Positions 1 to 9,200 are shown, numbered from the stretch's first letter. The stretch is 64,000 nucleotides of DNA from Bradyrhizobium yuanmingense (GCF_900094575.1 NZ_FMAE01000001.1:310001-374000), one strand, 5' to 3'. Program-made: numbers and translations. The notes: a model not told the origin generated them from the sequence alone.

Positions 1-1
1 C

Positions 2-766
2 ATTGCACGCGAGGTGGCCGTCGGAACGCTGCCGCTGCTCGGGCTCATCACGGCGACGCTCGGCTCGATCATCGGGGGGCTTGCGACGCCGACGGAGGCC
101 GCCGGCATCGGCAGCGTCGGCGCGCTGATCCTGGCCATCGCATATCGCAGGTTCTCGCTCAGCGGACTGCAACGGGCGCTGATCTCGACGATGGCGACGT
201 CGAGCATGGTCCTCCTGCTGGCGGTCACGTCGAACATTTTCGGTGCGGTGTTCGCCCGCCTTGGCTCAGCGAACTGGATCACCGAGACGATGCTCGGCCT
301 GCAGTTGCCGCCGAGCCTCATGCTGATTGTCGTGCTCCTTCTCATTTTCCTGCTGGGGTGGCCGTTTGAGTGGCCGGCCATCATCCTGGTGTTTCTGCCG
401 ATCTTCTATCCTGTCGTGAAAGGCATGGGCATCGACCTCATATGGTTCGGAGCGTTGGTTGCGGTGGTGCTGCAGACCGCCTTCCTGTCGCCGCCCGTCG
501 CCATGTCAGCGTACTATCTCAAGCAGGTGGTCAAGGGCTGGAGTCTCGGAACGATCTACGCTGGCATGTTCCAGTTCATGGTGCTGCAGGTGATCTGCGT
601 TGGCCTGATGATTGCCTTCCCCGGCATTGCGACCTGGTTCCCGCACACGCTGCATGAAGCATCTCGCAGCCAGGTGATCCCGGAGGAGTACAGAAAAATC
701 CTGGAACAGCAGAAACAAGCACCGTCCCTGGAAGACGAGGACTGGTTGACACCAAAAAAGAAGTAG
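2..766 (+). CDS. TRAP transporter large permease, DctM type (3' part only)
   Basis: This is the C-terminal 254 residues of a DctM-type large permease of a TRAP transporter; the 5' part lies before the window. In this family the large permease forms the ion-coupled path for an organic acid delivered by a periplasmic binding protein. Visible signs are several long hydrophobic segments, the family signature TPTEAAG near residue 29 of the fragment, and a conserved Pro-Pro pair (SPPVAM) near residue 164. The last 30 residues form a charged cytoplasmic tail. The frame is open to base 2, so the GTG at 14 is not taken as a start. The substrate cannot be read from this part. Confidence 0.88.
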   Translation: MAREVAVGTLPLLGLITATLGSIIGGLATPTEAAGIGSVGALILAIAYRRFSLSGLQRALISTMATSSMVLLLAVTSNIFGAVFARLGSANWITETMLGLQLPPSLMLIVVLLLIFLLGWPFEWPAIILVFLPIFYPVVKGMGIDLIWFGALVAVVLQTAFLSPPVAMSAYYLKQVVKGWSLGTIYAGMFQFMVLQVICVGLMIAFPGIATWFPHTLHEASRSQVIPEEYRKILEQQKQAPSLEDEDWLTPKKK

Positions 767-839
767 CCCGCGCGATTGAGTCCGCGACGGCGCCACACGG
801 CTCCGCTCTGCCGCCGAACGCCGACGTTGAGGCCACGTC

Positions 840-1244
840 CTAAGCCGGCACGATCACCTTGCCGATCGGCCAGAGCGCGATGCCGGCGAGCTTCAGATGG
901 GCCCAGGCGAACGGGATGCCGATGATGGTGACGGCGAGGACGAGCGCGGTCAGGAGGTGACCGAGTGCGAGCCACCAGCCGGCGAGCACGAACCAGATGA
1001 TATTGCCGATCACCCCGAGCGGGCCGGTGCCGATATCCTCGACGCCGGTGACATCGTAGCGGTTGACCGCCCGGGAGCCGAACGGCAGCAGCGTGTAGAC
1101 GGCGATGTTGAACGCCGCCCGCGCCCAGGGCAGGCCGATGATGGTGATCGCCATGACAACGGCCGCGATCAGCCAGCCGAACGCCATCCAGGCGCCGCCG
1201 ATGAGGATCCAGAGGATGTTGAGCAGGATGGAAACGGGGGCCAT
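840..1244 (-). CDS. yccF: YccF-family inner membrane protein
   Basis: A 134-residue membrane protein made of two similar halves, about residues 8-60 and 80-134. Each half has a hydrophobic helix with a Gly-Gly or Gly-Trp turn followed by the family motif ITIIGLPWA or VTIIGIPFA. The first half ends with LPFG. This two-repeat layout is that of the YccF domain, an inner membrane family whose function is not known. The gene points towards the TRAP gene end and has no obvious operon partner. A long inverted repeat lies upstream of it at 1323-1409. Confidence 0.85.
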   Translation of the reverse strand: MAPVSILLNILWILIGGAWMAFGWLIAAVVMAITIIGLPWARAAFNIAVYTLLPFGSRAVNRYDVTGVEDIGTGPLGVIGNIIWFVLAGWWLALGHLLTALVLAVTIIGIPFAWAHLKLAGIALWPIGKVIVPA

Positions 1245-1322
1245 GGGACGATCCGGAGGTGGATGATCCCATCCATATAGGCTCGGAATTTGTCCGTGCT
1301 AGGACGCTTCCAGCGCGCGGGG

Positions 1323-1409
1323 CGTAGCCCGGATGGAGCGAAGCGTAATCCGGGATGATCTTTCCACGGCGAGAGATCCCGGATTACGCTTCGCTCCATC
1401 CGGGCTACG
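1323..1409. repeat. Intergenic inverted repeat, family A (gtagcccggatggagc)
   Basis: Two perfectly complementary 34-bp arms (1323-1356 and 1376-1409) flank a 19-bp loop. The arms begin with cgtagcccggatggagcg. The element sits just beyond the stop of the acyl-CoA synthetase on the minus strand, so it can act as a transcription end as well as a dispersed repeat. Relatives in this window are at 12541-12620 and 29226-29296. Confidence 0.9.
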
Positions 1410-1415
1410 AAGTAG

Positions 1416-2960
1416 CTAGATCTTCCGGCCCGCCTGCTCCCAATAGGGATCGCGCAGGCGTCGTTTGAAGATTTTTCCGGAATCTTCGCGCGGCAGGCCG
1501 GTGCGGATCTCGATGTGCTTGGGCACCTTGTAGTCCGCCAGATGCGCCTTCAGCGCGGCGCGGACATCGGAAGCAGCGAGCGTGACCCCGGGTTGCGGCT
1601 CCACCACCGCCATCAGCGCCTCGCCGAACTCGGCGTCGGGGATGCCGAACACGGCGCAATCATGCACGCCGGGCACCGCATGCAGCACGGATTCGATCTC
1701 GGCCGGGTAGATGTTGACGCCGCCTGATATCACCATGTCGCGCTTGCGGTCGCAGATGAAGACGTAGCCGTCTTCATCGATATAGCCGACGTCGCCGGAG
1801 GTGATGAAGCCGTCGCGGTCGATCTCGGCGCGCTTCTCCGGCTTGTTGTGATAGGTGAAATCGGCCATCTCGGCCATGCGCGAATAGATCTCGCCGATCT
1901 CGCCGACCCCGAGCACGCTTCCATCCTCGCCGATGAAGCGCAGCTCGGCGCCGGGCGAGATCCTGCCGACGGTGCCGGGCTTCTTCAGCGCGTCCTCCGA
2001 CGTCGCGAAGGTCACGGCGCTGGATTCGGTCGAGCCGTAGAACTCGTAGATCACCGGCCCCCACCATTCGATCATGGCGCGCTTGACGTCGGCCGGGCAC
2101 GGCGCGGCGGCGTGGATGACGTGGCGGAGCGAGGAGACGTCGTACGTCCTGCGCACCTCCTCGGGCAGCTTCATCAGGCGGATGAACATGGTCGGCACCA
2201 TGAAGATGGTGTCGATCTTGTAGTGCTCGATCGCCTGCAGGAATTCCTCCGCCTCGAAGCGCGGCATCAGCACCAGCACCCCGCCGAGCTTGCCGGCGCG
2301 GATGCCGAACGAGTTCGGCGCGGAATGATAGAGCGGCCCCGGCAGCAATGCGCGGGCGCCGGGCTTGAGCCCATAGATCATCGCACGCATGCGCTCACCG
2401 GCAGCCTGCTGCTCCGGCGTCGGCGCGTTGCGGCGGACGCCCTTGGGATGGCCTGTCGTGCCCGACGTGTAGATCATGTTCATGGGCTGCGGCACGATCG
2501 GGCCGTCATAGGGCGGGTGTTGCGCGAGCCAGGCTTCGAAATCGATCGCGAAGTCCGGCGTCTTCAGATGATCGGGATCGATCTTGTAGTTGGAGCGGAT
2601 TTCCGGCGGCGTCGGCACGCTGAGCACGGTGACTCCCTCAGGAATCGCATCGCGCAAACCGTGCAGCATGTCGGCATGAGCGATCAGCACGGCGGCGCCG
2701 GAATCCTTCAGGATGTAGGTGATCTCCTCCGGTTTGAAGTGCCAGTTGATCGGCACGCCATAGGCGCCCAGCCGCATCGCGGCGTAGGCGGCTTCCAGGA
2801 AGGCGATGTCGTTGCGCATCAGCATGCAGACGCAATCGCCCTGGCGGACGCCGATCTTGGCGAGGCCGGAGGCGATGCGGTCGGCGCGCTCAGTGACCTC
2901 GGCGTGAGAGCGGCGGCGCTCGCCGGAGACGATGCCGAGGAAGGGGGGCGTTTGGTTCAT
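1416..2960 (-). CDS. Acyl-CoA synthetase (AMP-forming)
   Basis: A 514-residue adenylate-forming acyl-CoA ligase that would activate a carboxylic acid with ATP and CoA. The phosphate-binding motif YTSGTTGHPKG is at residues 164-174. The adenine-binding YGSTES motif is near residue 310. The hinge region TSGDVGYIDEDGY is followed by the C-terminal catalytic lysine in SGKIFKRRLR (about Lys496). Length is normal for the medium/long-chain or feruloyl-type ligases. It is followed upstream on the same strand by a crotonase gene (3101-3910), separated by a repeat. The acid activated cannot be told from sequence; the setting suggests entry into the beta-oxidation-like region that follows. Confidence 0.9.
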   Translation of the reverse strand: MNQTPPFLGIVSGERRRSHAEVTERADRIASGLAKIGVRQGDCVCMLMRNDIAFLEAAYAAMRLGAYGVPINWHFKPEEITYILKDSGAAVLIAHADMLHGLRDAIPEGVTVLSVPTPPEIRSNYKIDPDHLKTPDFAIDFEAWLAQHPPYDGPIVPQPMNMIYTSGTTGHPKGVRRNAPTPEQQAAGERMRAMIYGLKPGARALLPGPLYHSAPNSFGIRAGKLGGVLVLMPRFEAEEFLQAIEHYKIDTIFMVPTMFIRLMKLPEEVRRTYDVSSLRHVIHAAAPCPADVKRAMIEWWGPVIYEFYGSTESSAVTFATSEDALKKPGTVGRISPGAELRFIGEDGSVLGVGEIGEIYSRMAEMADFTYHNKPEKRAEIDRDGFITSGDVGYIDEDGYVFICDRKRDMVISGGVNIYPAEIESVLHAVPGVHDCAVFGIPDAEFGEALMAVVEPQPGVTLAASDVRAALKAHLADYKVPKHIEIRTGLPREDSGKIFKRRLRDPYWEQAGRKI

Positions 2961-2989
2961 TGTTGTTTTTCTTTGTTGTTGTTTGTGCC

Positions 2990-3094
2990 GTCATTCCGGG
3001 TCGATGCGCAGCATCGAACCCGGAATCCATTTCACAGCGAACGATGCGGCTCGATGGATTCCGGGCCTGCGCCTACGGCGCATCCCGGAATGAC
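2990..3094. repeat. Intergenic inverted repeat, family D (gtcattccggg)
   Basis: Outer arms gtcattccggg (2990-3000) and cccggaatgac (3084-3094) enclose inner arms around cccggaatccat and atggattccggg. It fills most of the gap between the acyl-CoA synthetase and crotonase genes. A related element is at 9201-9308 and a lone half-copy at 16480-16509. Confidence 0.85.
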
Positions 3095-3100
3095 CCAAAG

Positions 3101-3910
3101 CTAATCCGCAAAATTCGGCGCGCGCTTCTCCAGGTTGGCGCGCACGGCCTCGGTCTGGTTGGGGCTGCCAATCAGCTTCTGCTGCTCGACGGATTCGGCG
3201 AGCAGCGCCGGGCCCGGATCGACCGAGAGATTGTTCAGCATCCGCTTCGCCGCGCGGATCGCATCGGGGCTTTTTCCTGCGATCTCGCGCGCGACATCAA
3301 GCGCCGCAGCGCGCGGATCGTCGCAGATGCGCGTGGCGAGGCCGTAGGTCATCGCCTCTTGCGCCGAGAAGATGCGCCCGGTGTAGGTGAGATCGCGCAG
3401 GATGTCGTCGCGTACCAGCGAGGCCAGGATCGGCGTGCCCGCCATGTCGGGCACGAGGCCCCATTTGATCTCCATGATCGACATGCGCGCATCCGAGCTG
3501 AGAAAGCGCATGTCGGCGCCGAGCGAGAGCTGGAAGCCGCCACCGAAGGCGACGCCGTGCACGGCCGCGATCACGGGCATCGGTAGCTGGCGCCAGCCCC
3601 ACACCGCCTGTTGCGCGAAGTTGGCCTTGCCGTATGTGCGCACCGTGAGATCGCGATTTTCGCCACCCGGAATTCCGTTGCCACCCTTCTCCTTCATGGC
3701 GGCAAAACGCCCCATGTCCAGCCCGGCGCAGAAGGCGCGGCCTTCGCCCGAGAGCACGACGGCGCGCACGCCCTTCGCCTTCGACAGCCGGTCGGTTGCG
3801 GCGACGAGGGCCTCGAACATGGGCTGATCCAGCGCGTTCATCTTGTCGGCGCGCACCAGGCGCACATCGGCGACGCCTTCCGAGATCGAGATCGAGACGC
3901 GATCTTCCAT
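3101..3910 (-). CDS. Enoyl-CoA hydratase/isomerase family protein (isomerase-like)
   Basis: A 269-residue crotonase-fold protein. The CoA/oxyanion motifs AFCAGLDM and GVAFGGGFQLSLGAD are clear. In a true enoyl-CoA hydratase two glutamates act on the substrate. Here the first is Gln (GGGFQLS) and the second lies in the LVPD motif as Asp, a pattern known from delta3-delta2-enoyl-CoA isomerases. It is therefore more likely an isomerase than a hydratase, which is an inference. The ATG at 3910 is divergent from the reductase at 4027, so the two may share control; an imperfect palindrome lies between them at 3980-4003. Confidence 0.85.
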   Translation of the reverse strand: MEDRVSISISEGVADVRLVRADKMNALDQPMFEALVAATDRLSKAKGVRAVVLSGEGRAFCAGLDMGRFAAMKEKGGNGIPGGENRDLTVRTYGKANFAQQAVWGWRQLPMPVIAAVHGVAFGGGFQLSLGADMRFLSSDARMSIMEIKWGLVPDMAGTPILASLVRDDILRDLTYTGRIFSAQEAMTYGLATRICDDPRAAALDVAREIAGKSPDAIRAAKRMLNNLSVDPGPALLAESVEQQKLIGSPNQTEAVRANLEKRAPNFAD

Positions 3911-3979
3911 GGACGAATTCTCCCCTAGTTCCTGCCTGTTCTTGTTCAGTGCCGCTTTACAGGACGCCGGCGGCCGGAT

Positions 3980-4003
3980 TTAGTCAATCGACCAATTAAC
4001 TGA
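3980..4003. promoter_or_regulatory. Imperfect palindrome between divergent acyl-CoA genes
   Basis: The half-sites ttagtcaat (3980-3988) and attaactga (3995-4003) match in 7 of 9 positions when one is reverse-complemented, with a 6-bp spacer. The position between divergent starts and the size fit a TetR-type operator. No TetR gene is adjacent, so the assignment is weak. Confidence 0.3.
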
Positions 4004-4026
4004 CAATCCCTACGGGGGAAACAGCC

Positions 4027-4899
4027 ATGTTCAAGGAAAATCTTCTGGCCGGCCGGCGCATTCTCGTGACCGGCGGCGGCACCGGTCTCGGCAAATCGAT
4101 GGCGGCGCGCTTTCTCCAGCTCGGCGCCGAGGTGCACATTTGCGGTCGGCGCAAGATCGTGTGCGACGAGACCGCAACCGAGCTGATGGATCTCTATGGC
4201 GGCCGCGTCACCAGCCACGGCGTCGACATCCGCAACGCGCTTGCGGTCGAGGAGATGATCGAGAGCATCTTCCGCGATGGCCCCCTCACCGACCTCATCA
4301 ACAACGCCGCGGGCAATTTCATCTCTCGGACCGAGGAGCTCTCGCCGCGCGGCTTCGATGCGGTCGCCAACATCGTCATGCACGGCACTTTCTACGTGAC
4401 ACATGCGGTCGGCAAGCGCTGGATCGCCTTGAAGCAGCCCGGCAACGTCGTCTCGATCACCACGACCTGGGTGCGCAACGGCTCGCCTTACGTGGTGCCC
4501 TCGGCGATGAGCAAGTCGGCGATCCACGCCATGACGATGTCGCTTGCCACCGAATGGGGACGACACGGCATCCGCCTCAACACCATCGCCCCGGGCGAAA
4601 TCCCGACCGAGGGCATGAGCAAGCGCATCAAGCCCGGTGACGAAGCCGGCGCGCGCACCAGGGCGATGAACCCGATGGGCCGGGTCGGCACCATGGAGGA
4701 ACTGCAGAACGTCGCGGTGTTCCTGATCTCCGGCGGCTGCGACTGGATCAACGGCGAGACCATCGCCATGGACGGCGCCCAGGCGCTCGCCATGGGCGGC
4801 AACTTCTACCAGCTCCGCGACTGGAGCGACGACGACTGGAAGACCGCGCGCGAGAGCATCATGGCTCAGAACGAGAAGGACCGCGCGAAGCGGGGGTGA
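4027..4899 (+). CDS. SDR oxidoreductase, 2,4-dienoyl-CoA reductase type
   Basis: A 290-residue short-chain dehydrogenase/reductase. The nucleotide-binding TGGGTGLGK is at residues 15-23 and NNAAGN near 93. Most SDR enzymes have a YxxxK catalytic pair; here the lysine is in PSAMSKSA and the position four before it is Ser, so the Tyr is missing. That pattern is typical of 2,4-dienoyl-CoA and trans-2-enoyl-CoA reductases. With the isomerase-like protein divergent from it, this suggests removal of double bonds from unsaturated acyl-CoAs. An alternative is a reductase for a keto-acyl-CoA. The ATG at 4027 follows gggggaaa. Confidence 0.85.
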   Translation: MFKENLLAGRRILVTGGGTGLGKSMAARFLQLGAEVHICGRRKIVCDETATELMDLYGGRVTSHGVDIRNALAVEEMIESIFRDGPLTDLINNAAGNFISRTEELSPRGFDAVANIVMHGTFYVTHAVGKRWIALKQPGNVVSITTTWVRNGSPYVVPSAMSKSAIHAMTMSLATEWGRHGIRLNTIAPGEIPTEGMSKRIKPGDEAGARTRAMNPMGRVGTMEELQNVAVFLISGGCDWINGETIAMDGAQALAMGGNFYQLRDWSDDDWKTARESIMAQNEKDRAKRG

Positions 4900-4958
4900 C
4901 GGCGCATTGCAAATGCGCGGACGTGTAAGGGGCTGACGTTTTCACCACGCCCCCAGTT

Positions 4959-5122
4959 GTCGTCCCCGCCTAGTGCGCAAAGCGCAAGGGGGCGGGGACC
5001 CATAACTACAGGGAGCAGTCGTGGCGCGAGACAGGTAACTGCGTGTCTTCGCCAAACAACTTCCTGTGGCTATGGGTCCGGATCTGCGCGCGCTTGAGGC
5101 GCGCGCTTGTCCGGGACGACAG
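4959..5122. repeat. Intergenic inverted repeat, family G (tcgtccccgcc)
   Basis: The element runs from cgtccccgcc to gtccgggacgac and has internal arms ggacccataa and ctatgggtcc. A shorter relative is at 43805-43862. Together with flanks it occupies almost all of the 297-bp gap before the acyl-CoA synthetase. Nothing else was seen in this gap. Confidence 0.75.
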
Positions 5123-5196
5123 CGGAGCCCATCTTGTCTTCACCGGCGGATGACGCCACACTCCCGGGCATAAAAACAAACGCCTGCGGGAGAAAC

Positions 5197-6774
5197 ATGT
5201 CCACACAGAAACTGGCGAACCTCGCCGACATGGTGCGCGAGCGTGCAAAGAGCCGCGGCAGCGCCATCGCCTATGAATTCGAGGGCCGCACCACGAGCTT
5301 CGCCGACTTCGACATCAAGACCAACAAGGTCGCGAACGCGCTCCTCGCAATGGGCGTGAAGAAGGGCGACCGCATCGCCTATCTCGGCAAAAACAGCGAC
5401 ATCTATTTCGAGCTCCTGATGGGGGCGATGAAGACAGGCGTCGTGATGGCGCCGGTGAACTGGCGGCTGGCAGGGCCCGAGGTCGCCTTCATCGTCTCAG
5501 ATTGCAAGGCGCCGGTGCTGTTCGCCGGGCCGGAGTTCATCACTCAAGTGCGCCAGATCAGGGAGCAGATACCAAGCGTGCGCACCGTCATCACCACCGA
5601 GGGCGGCGCGCCGGAATGGCCGGATTTTACGGCATGGCGCGATGCGCAGAGCGGCGATGATCCGAAGGTGCCGATCGACACCACGGACATCGCGATCCAG
5701 CTCTACACGTCGGGCACGACGGGCAAGCCGAAGGGCGCGATGTTGTCGCATGCCAACTTCCTCAACCTGGTGCAACCCGGCAATGCCGAGGACAAGCCGG
5801 AGTGGAACCGGTGGTCGACCGACGATGTCTCGCTGGTGGCGATGCCGATCTTTCACATCGGCGGTTCGGGGTGGGGCGTCATGGGGCTCTATCACGGCGC
5901 CCGCGGCGTGATCGCGCGCGAGTTCGACCCGACCGAGGTTTTGGATTTCTTCGAGCAGTCGGGCATCACAAAACTGTTCATGGTGCCGGCGGCGATGCAG
6001 TTCGTGGTGCGGCAGCCACGCGCCAGGACGGTCGACTTCTCGCGGCTGAAATACATGCTGTACGGCGCCTCGCCGATTCCCGCAGCGCTGCTGAAGGAAT
6101 GCATCGAGGTCTTCAAATGCGGCTTCGTGCAGCTCTACGGCATGACCGAGACCACCGGCACCATCGTCGCGCTGCCGCCGGAGGATCACGTCGAGGGGCT
6201 GGAGCGGATGCGCTCGGCCGGCAAGGCGCTGCCGGGCGTCGAGATCGCGATCCTGGATCCGGACGGCAAGCCGCTGCCGCCGCGGCAGGTCGGCGAAATC
6301 GCAACGCGCTCGGGCTCCAACATGGCCGGCTACTGGAACCTGCCGGAGGCGACCGCATCCACGCTGCGCAGCGACGGCTGGCTGCGCACCGGCGATGCCG
6401 GCTACATGGACGAGGACGGCTATCTCTACATCCATGACCGCATCAAGGACATGATCATCTCCGGCGGCGAGAACATCTATCCGGCCGAGGTCGAGAGCGC
6501 TCTGTGCGACCACCCCGATGTCGCCGAAGCCGCCGTGATCGGCGTGCCTGACGACAAATGGGGCGAAGCCGTGAAGGCGATCGTGGTGATGAAGCCGGGC
6601 AAGCAGGCGACTGCCACCGAGATCATCAACTTCACCCGGACGCGCATCGCCGGCTACAAGACGCCGAAGAGCGTGGAATTCCTGCCTGCGCTGCCGAGGA
6701 ATCCGTCAGGCAAGATCCTGCGGCGGCAGCTGCGCGAGCCGTATTGGGCGGGGAAGGATCGGCGGGTGAATTGA
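5197..6774 (+). CDS. Acyl-CoA synthetase (AMP-forming)
   Basis: A 525-residue acyl-CoA ligase with YTSGTTGKPKG at residues 170-180, LYGMTETTG near 326, TGDAGYMDEDGY in the hinge region and the catalytic lysine in PSGKILRRQL (about Lys506). The ATG at 5197 is preferred to the upstream in-frame ATG at 5107 because it follows gcgggaga and because the upstream codons lie in a repeat. It resembles the other ligase in the window in its domain order but clearly differs in sequence, so the two probably activate different acids. It is a candidate for the LvaE role in a keto-acid pathway. Confidence 0.9.
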   Translation: MSTQKLANLADMVRERAKSRGSAIAYEFEGRTTSFADFDIKTNKVANALLAMGVKKGDRIAYLGKNSDIYFELLMGAMKTGVVMAPVNWRLAGPEVAFIVSDCKAPVLFAGPEFITQVRQIREQIPSVRTVITTEGGAPEWPDFTAWRDAQSGDDPKVPIDTTDIAIQLYTSGTTGKPKGAMLSHANFLNLVQPGNAEDKPEWNRWSTDDVSLVAMPIFHIGGSGWGVMGLYHGARGVIAREFDPTEVLDFFEQSGITKLFMVPAAMQFVVRQPRARTVDFSRLKYMLYGASPIPAALLKECIEVFKCGFVQLYGMTETTGTIVALPPEDHVEGLERMRSAGKALPGVEIAILDPDGKPLPPRQVGEIATRSGSNMAGYWNLPEATASTLRSDGWLRTGDAGYMDEDGYLYIHDRIKDMIISGGENIYPAEVESALCDHPDVAEAAVIGVPDDKWGEAVKAIVVMKPGKQATATEIINFTRTRIAGYKTPKSVEFLPALPRNPSGKILRRQLREPYWAGKDRRVN

Positions 6775-6784
6775 TCCGCGGTGC

Positions 6785-6900
6785 CGTAGGGTGGGTTAGC
6801 CGTAGGCGTAACCCACCTCTTTGCAATCCACGCGGATTGCGCTGGTGGGTTACGCCCTGCGATCGCGCTTCGCGCAATCGCAGCGCTAACCCACCCTACG
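6785..6900. repeat. Intergenic inverted repeat, family B (cgtagggtgggttagc)
   Basis: Perfect 16-bp outer arms at 6785-6800 and 6885-6900, with nested arms gcgtaacccacc and ggtgggttacgc inside. It lies between the convergent ligase (+) and acyl-CoA dehydrogenase (-), where it could end transcription from both sides. A relative is at 19402-19504. Confidence 0.9.
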
Positions 6901-6916
6901 ATAGCAGTGCGAGCCT

Positions 6917-8191
6917 CTAATGCTTCCCCGGCCCCATATAGCCGAATAAGAACCCCGCCACTTTCCGCATCTGGATCTCCTCGCTGCCTTCGGTGATCCG
7001 ATAACGGCGATGGTGGCGATAGATGTGCTCGAACGGCTTGTGGCGTGAATAGCCCATGCCGCCATGGACCTGCATAGCGCGGTCGGCGGATTCGCAGCAG
7101 AGGCGGTTTGCCCAGTAGTTGCACATCGAGACCCGGTCGGACAGGGTGCGCTCGATTTGCTCCTCGTCGAGCTGGTCCATTTCCCAGGCGGTCTTACGGA
7201 TCAGGAGGCGCAGCATCTCCGCTTGCGTGGCGAGCTCGACCAGCGGGAACTGGATCGCCTGGTTCTCGGCCAGCGCCTTGCCGAACGGTTTGCGCTCACG
7301 CGCGTATTTCACACTCTCGTTGATGCAGTAGACCGCGGCGCCGAGCGAGCTTGCCGCTTGCCGGATACGGTTCTGGTGGACGAAGCATTGCGCCAGCGAC
7401 AGTCCGCGGCCGACCTCGCCGAACAGCGCATCCTCCGGCACGAAGACGTCGGTGAAGCTGACACGCGGATGGTCGGTCGGCATGTTGAAGGTCCACATGT
7501 ACTCCTCGACCCTGACGCCGGGACTCTTGGCCGGCACTAGGAAGCAGGTGATGCCGCGGGCGTCGCCATCGTTGCCGCTGGTGCGCGCGAACAGCGCGCA
7601 GTGCGTGGCGACATGCATGCCTGTCGTCCACATCTTCTCGCCGTTGATGATCCAGCCCTTGACGTTGTCGCGCGTGGCTGCCACCGCGCGCGTCTCCATG
7701 TGGGTGGCATCCGATCCGTGATGCGGCTCGGTCAGGCCAAAGGTGATGCGGTACTTGCCCCTGATCGAGCCGTCGATCATCGCCTTCTGGTCGTCGCGGC
7801 CGTAGCGGTCGAGCATGGTGACGACGGGGAAGTTGCCGACGATCGAATGCTCGTTCTGGAGGTCGTTGTGCAGGCCGAGACCCTTTGCGGCAAAATGCTC
7901 ACGGATCACGGCCATCCAGAGGTTGGAGCCGTCCTTGCCGCCATATTGCTTCGGCACAGGAAAGCGCAAATGCCCGGCGGCATCCGCGAGGTCCTTGGCC
8001 TTGCGCAACAGCGCCTCCCATTCGTGGCGCGGGAGGCCGCCATTCTCGAAATCGGTCCGCGCCCATTCGCGGCGATGGTCGAAGAAGCGGATGTTGTCGT
8101 CGGCCCGTTCCAGCGGCTTGATCTCGCGTTCGATGAAACGGTCGAGCTCTCCGAGATAGGCGACGAGATCGGCAGGCAATGAGAAATCCAC
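6917..8191 (-). CDS. Acyl-CoA dehydrogenase
   Basis: A 424-residue flavin-dependent acyl-CoA dehydrogenase that would make an enoyl-CoA and pass electrons to ETF. FAD/substrate-loop motifs are TFGLTEPHHGSDA (about 152-164) and WIINGEKMWTTG. The catalytic base is expected at Glu401 in YRITEGSEEIQ. QVHGGMGYSRH is also typical. Length is slightly above the 380-400 of short-chain enzymes. It is divergent from the crotonase gene at 8403 across a 211-bp gap in which I see no strong motif. Confidence 0.92.
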   Translation of the reverse strand: MDFSLPADLVAYLGELDRFIEREIKPLERADDNIRFFDHRREWARTDFENGGLPRHEWEALLRKAKDLADAAGHLRFPVPKQYGGKDGSNLWMAVIREHFAAKGLGLHNDLQNEHSIVGNFPVVTMLDRYGRDDQKAMIDGSIRGKYRITFGLTEPHHGSDATHMETRAVAATRDNVKGWIINGEKMWTTGMHVATHCALFARTSGNDGDARGITCFLVPAKSPGVRVEEYMWTFNMPTDHPRVSFTDVFVPEDALFGEVGRGLSLAQCFVHQNRIRQAASSLGAAVYCINESVKYARERKPFGKALAENQAIQFPLVELATQAEMLRLLIRKTAWEMDQLDEEQIERTLSDRVSMCNYWANRLCCESADRAMQVHGGMGYSRHKPFEHIYRHHRRYRITEGSEEIQMRKVAGFLFGYMGPGKH

Positions 8192-8402
8192 AGGTTCTCT
8201 CCCGGATTGATTTTATCGTTTTGCGTTAAGGCGCTGGGCGCATTCTTGCTTGGTGCGATTAAGGTGAGAAGAGCGCGTGCAAGTCAAGCAAGCCGAGATG
8301 TGAGGAGCGCAAGGCGCGCCCGCGCAATTCGATGGTGCTCTGGCGCACCCGCACGGTAGTATGGGGCCAATATTCCTTCGAAAGAAAATCCGGGAGCGCG
8401 CG

Positions 8403-9182
8403 ATGGAGCTGAAATTCTCAAAGGTGGAACGCAAGGGGCCGATCACGATCGTGACGCTGTCGCGGCCCGAGGTCTACAACGCGCTGCACACCGATGCGCA
8501 TTTCGAGCTTCAGAAGGTGTTTGACGATTTCTCCGGAGATCCCGAGCAGTGGATCGCAATCGTCACCGGCGCCGGCGACAAGGCGTTCTGCGCCGGCAAC
8601 GATTTGAAGTGGCAGGCGGCGGGCGGAAAGCGCGGCTGGGACAAGGGCGGCTTTGCCGGCCTGACCTCGCGCTTCGACTGCGACAAGCCGATCATCGCCG
8701 CGGTGAACGGCGTCGCGATGGGCGGCGGCTTCGAGATTGCGCTCGCCTGCGACCTCATCATCGCCGCGGAGAACGCGACCTTTGCCCTGCCCGAGCCGCG
8801 CGTCGGCCTTGCCGCGCTCGCCGGCGGTCTGCACCGGCTGCCGCGGCAGATCGGGCTGAAGCGCGCCATGGGCATGATCCTCACCGCGCGCCATGTCAGC
8901 GCCAAGGAAGGTCTCGAGCTCGGTTTCGTCAACGAGGTGGTGCCGCAGGGCGAGGCGCTCGCGGCCGCGCTGCGCTGGGCCGAGATGATCGCCAAGAATT
9001 CGCCGATGTCGATCCGGGCCTCGAAGCAGGCGATTCAGAAGGGGCTTGGCGTGTCGCTGGAGCAGGCGATCGCGGAGCAACGCGATTATCCGGCCGTGCA
9101 GGCGATGGTCGCCTCGCAGGATTACATCGAGGGCCCGAAGGCATTTTCCGAGAAGCGGCCGCCGAAATGGGTGGGGAAGTAG
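8403..9182 (+). CDS. Enoyl-CoA hydratase/isomerase family protein
   Basis: A 259-residue crotonase-fold protein. It has AFCAGNDLKW and GVAMGGGFEIALACD, and the second active-site Glu in ALPEPRVGL, so both hydratase glutamates are present. It is the best candidate in the region for a true enoyl-CoA hydratase, adding water across the double bond made by the divergent dehydrogenase. The start at 8403 follows cgggagcgcgcg; the in-frame ATG at 8361 adds a basic stretch not typical of the family. Confidence 0.88.
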   Translation: MELKFSKVERKGPITIVTLSRPEVYNALHTDAHFELQKVFDDFSGDPEQWIAIVTGAGDKAFCAGNDLKWQAAGGKRGWDKGGFAGLTSRFDCDKPIIAAVNGVAMGGGFEIALACDLIIAAENATFALPEPRVGLAALAGGLHRLPRQIGLKRAMGMILTARHVSAKEGLELGFVNEVVPQGEALAAALRWAEMIAKNSPMSIRASKQAIQKGLGVSLEQAIAEQRDYPAVQAMVASQDYIEGPKAFSEKRPPKWVGK

Positions 9183-9200
9183 GAAACGGGTCTCCCCACT

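Noticed and set aside
1848..3104. A 418-codon plus-strand frame opposite the acyl-CoA synthetase
   Set aside because: Antisense shadow; the translation shows no fold or motif, while the minus strand has a complete ligase.
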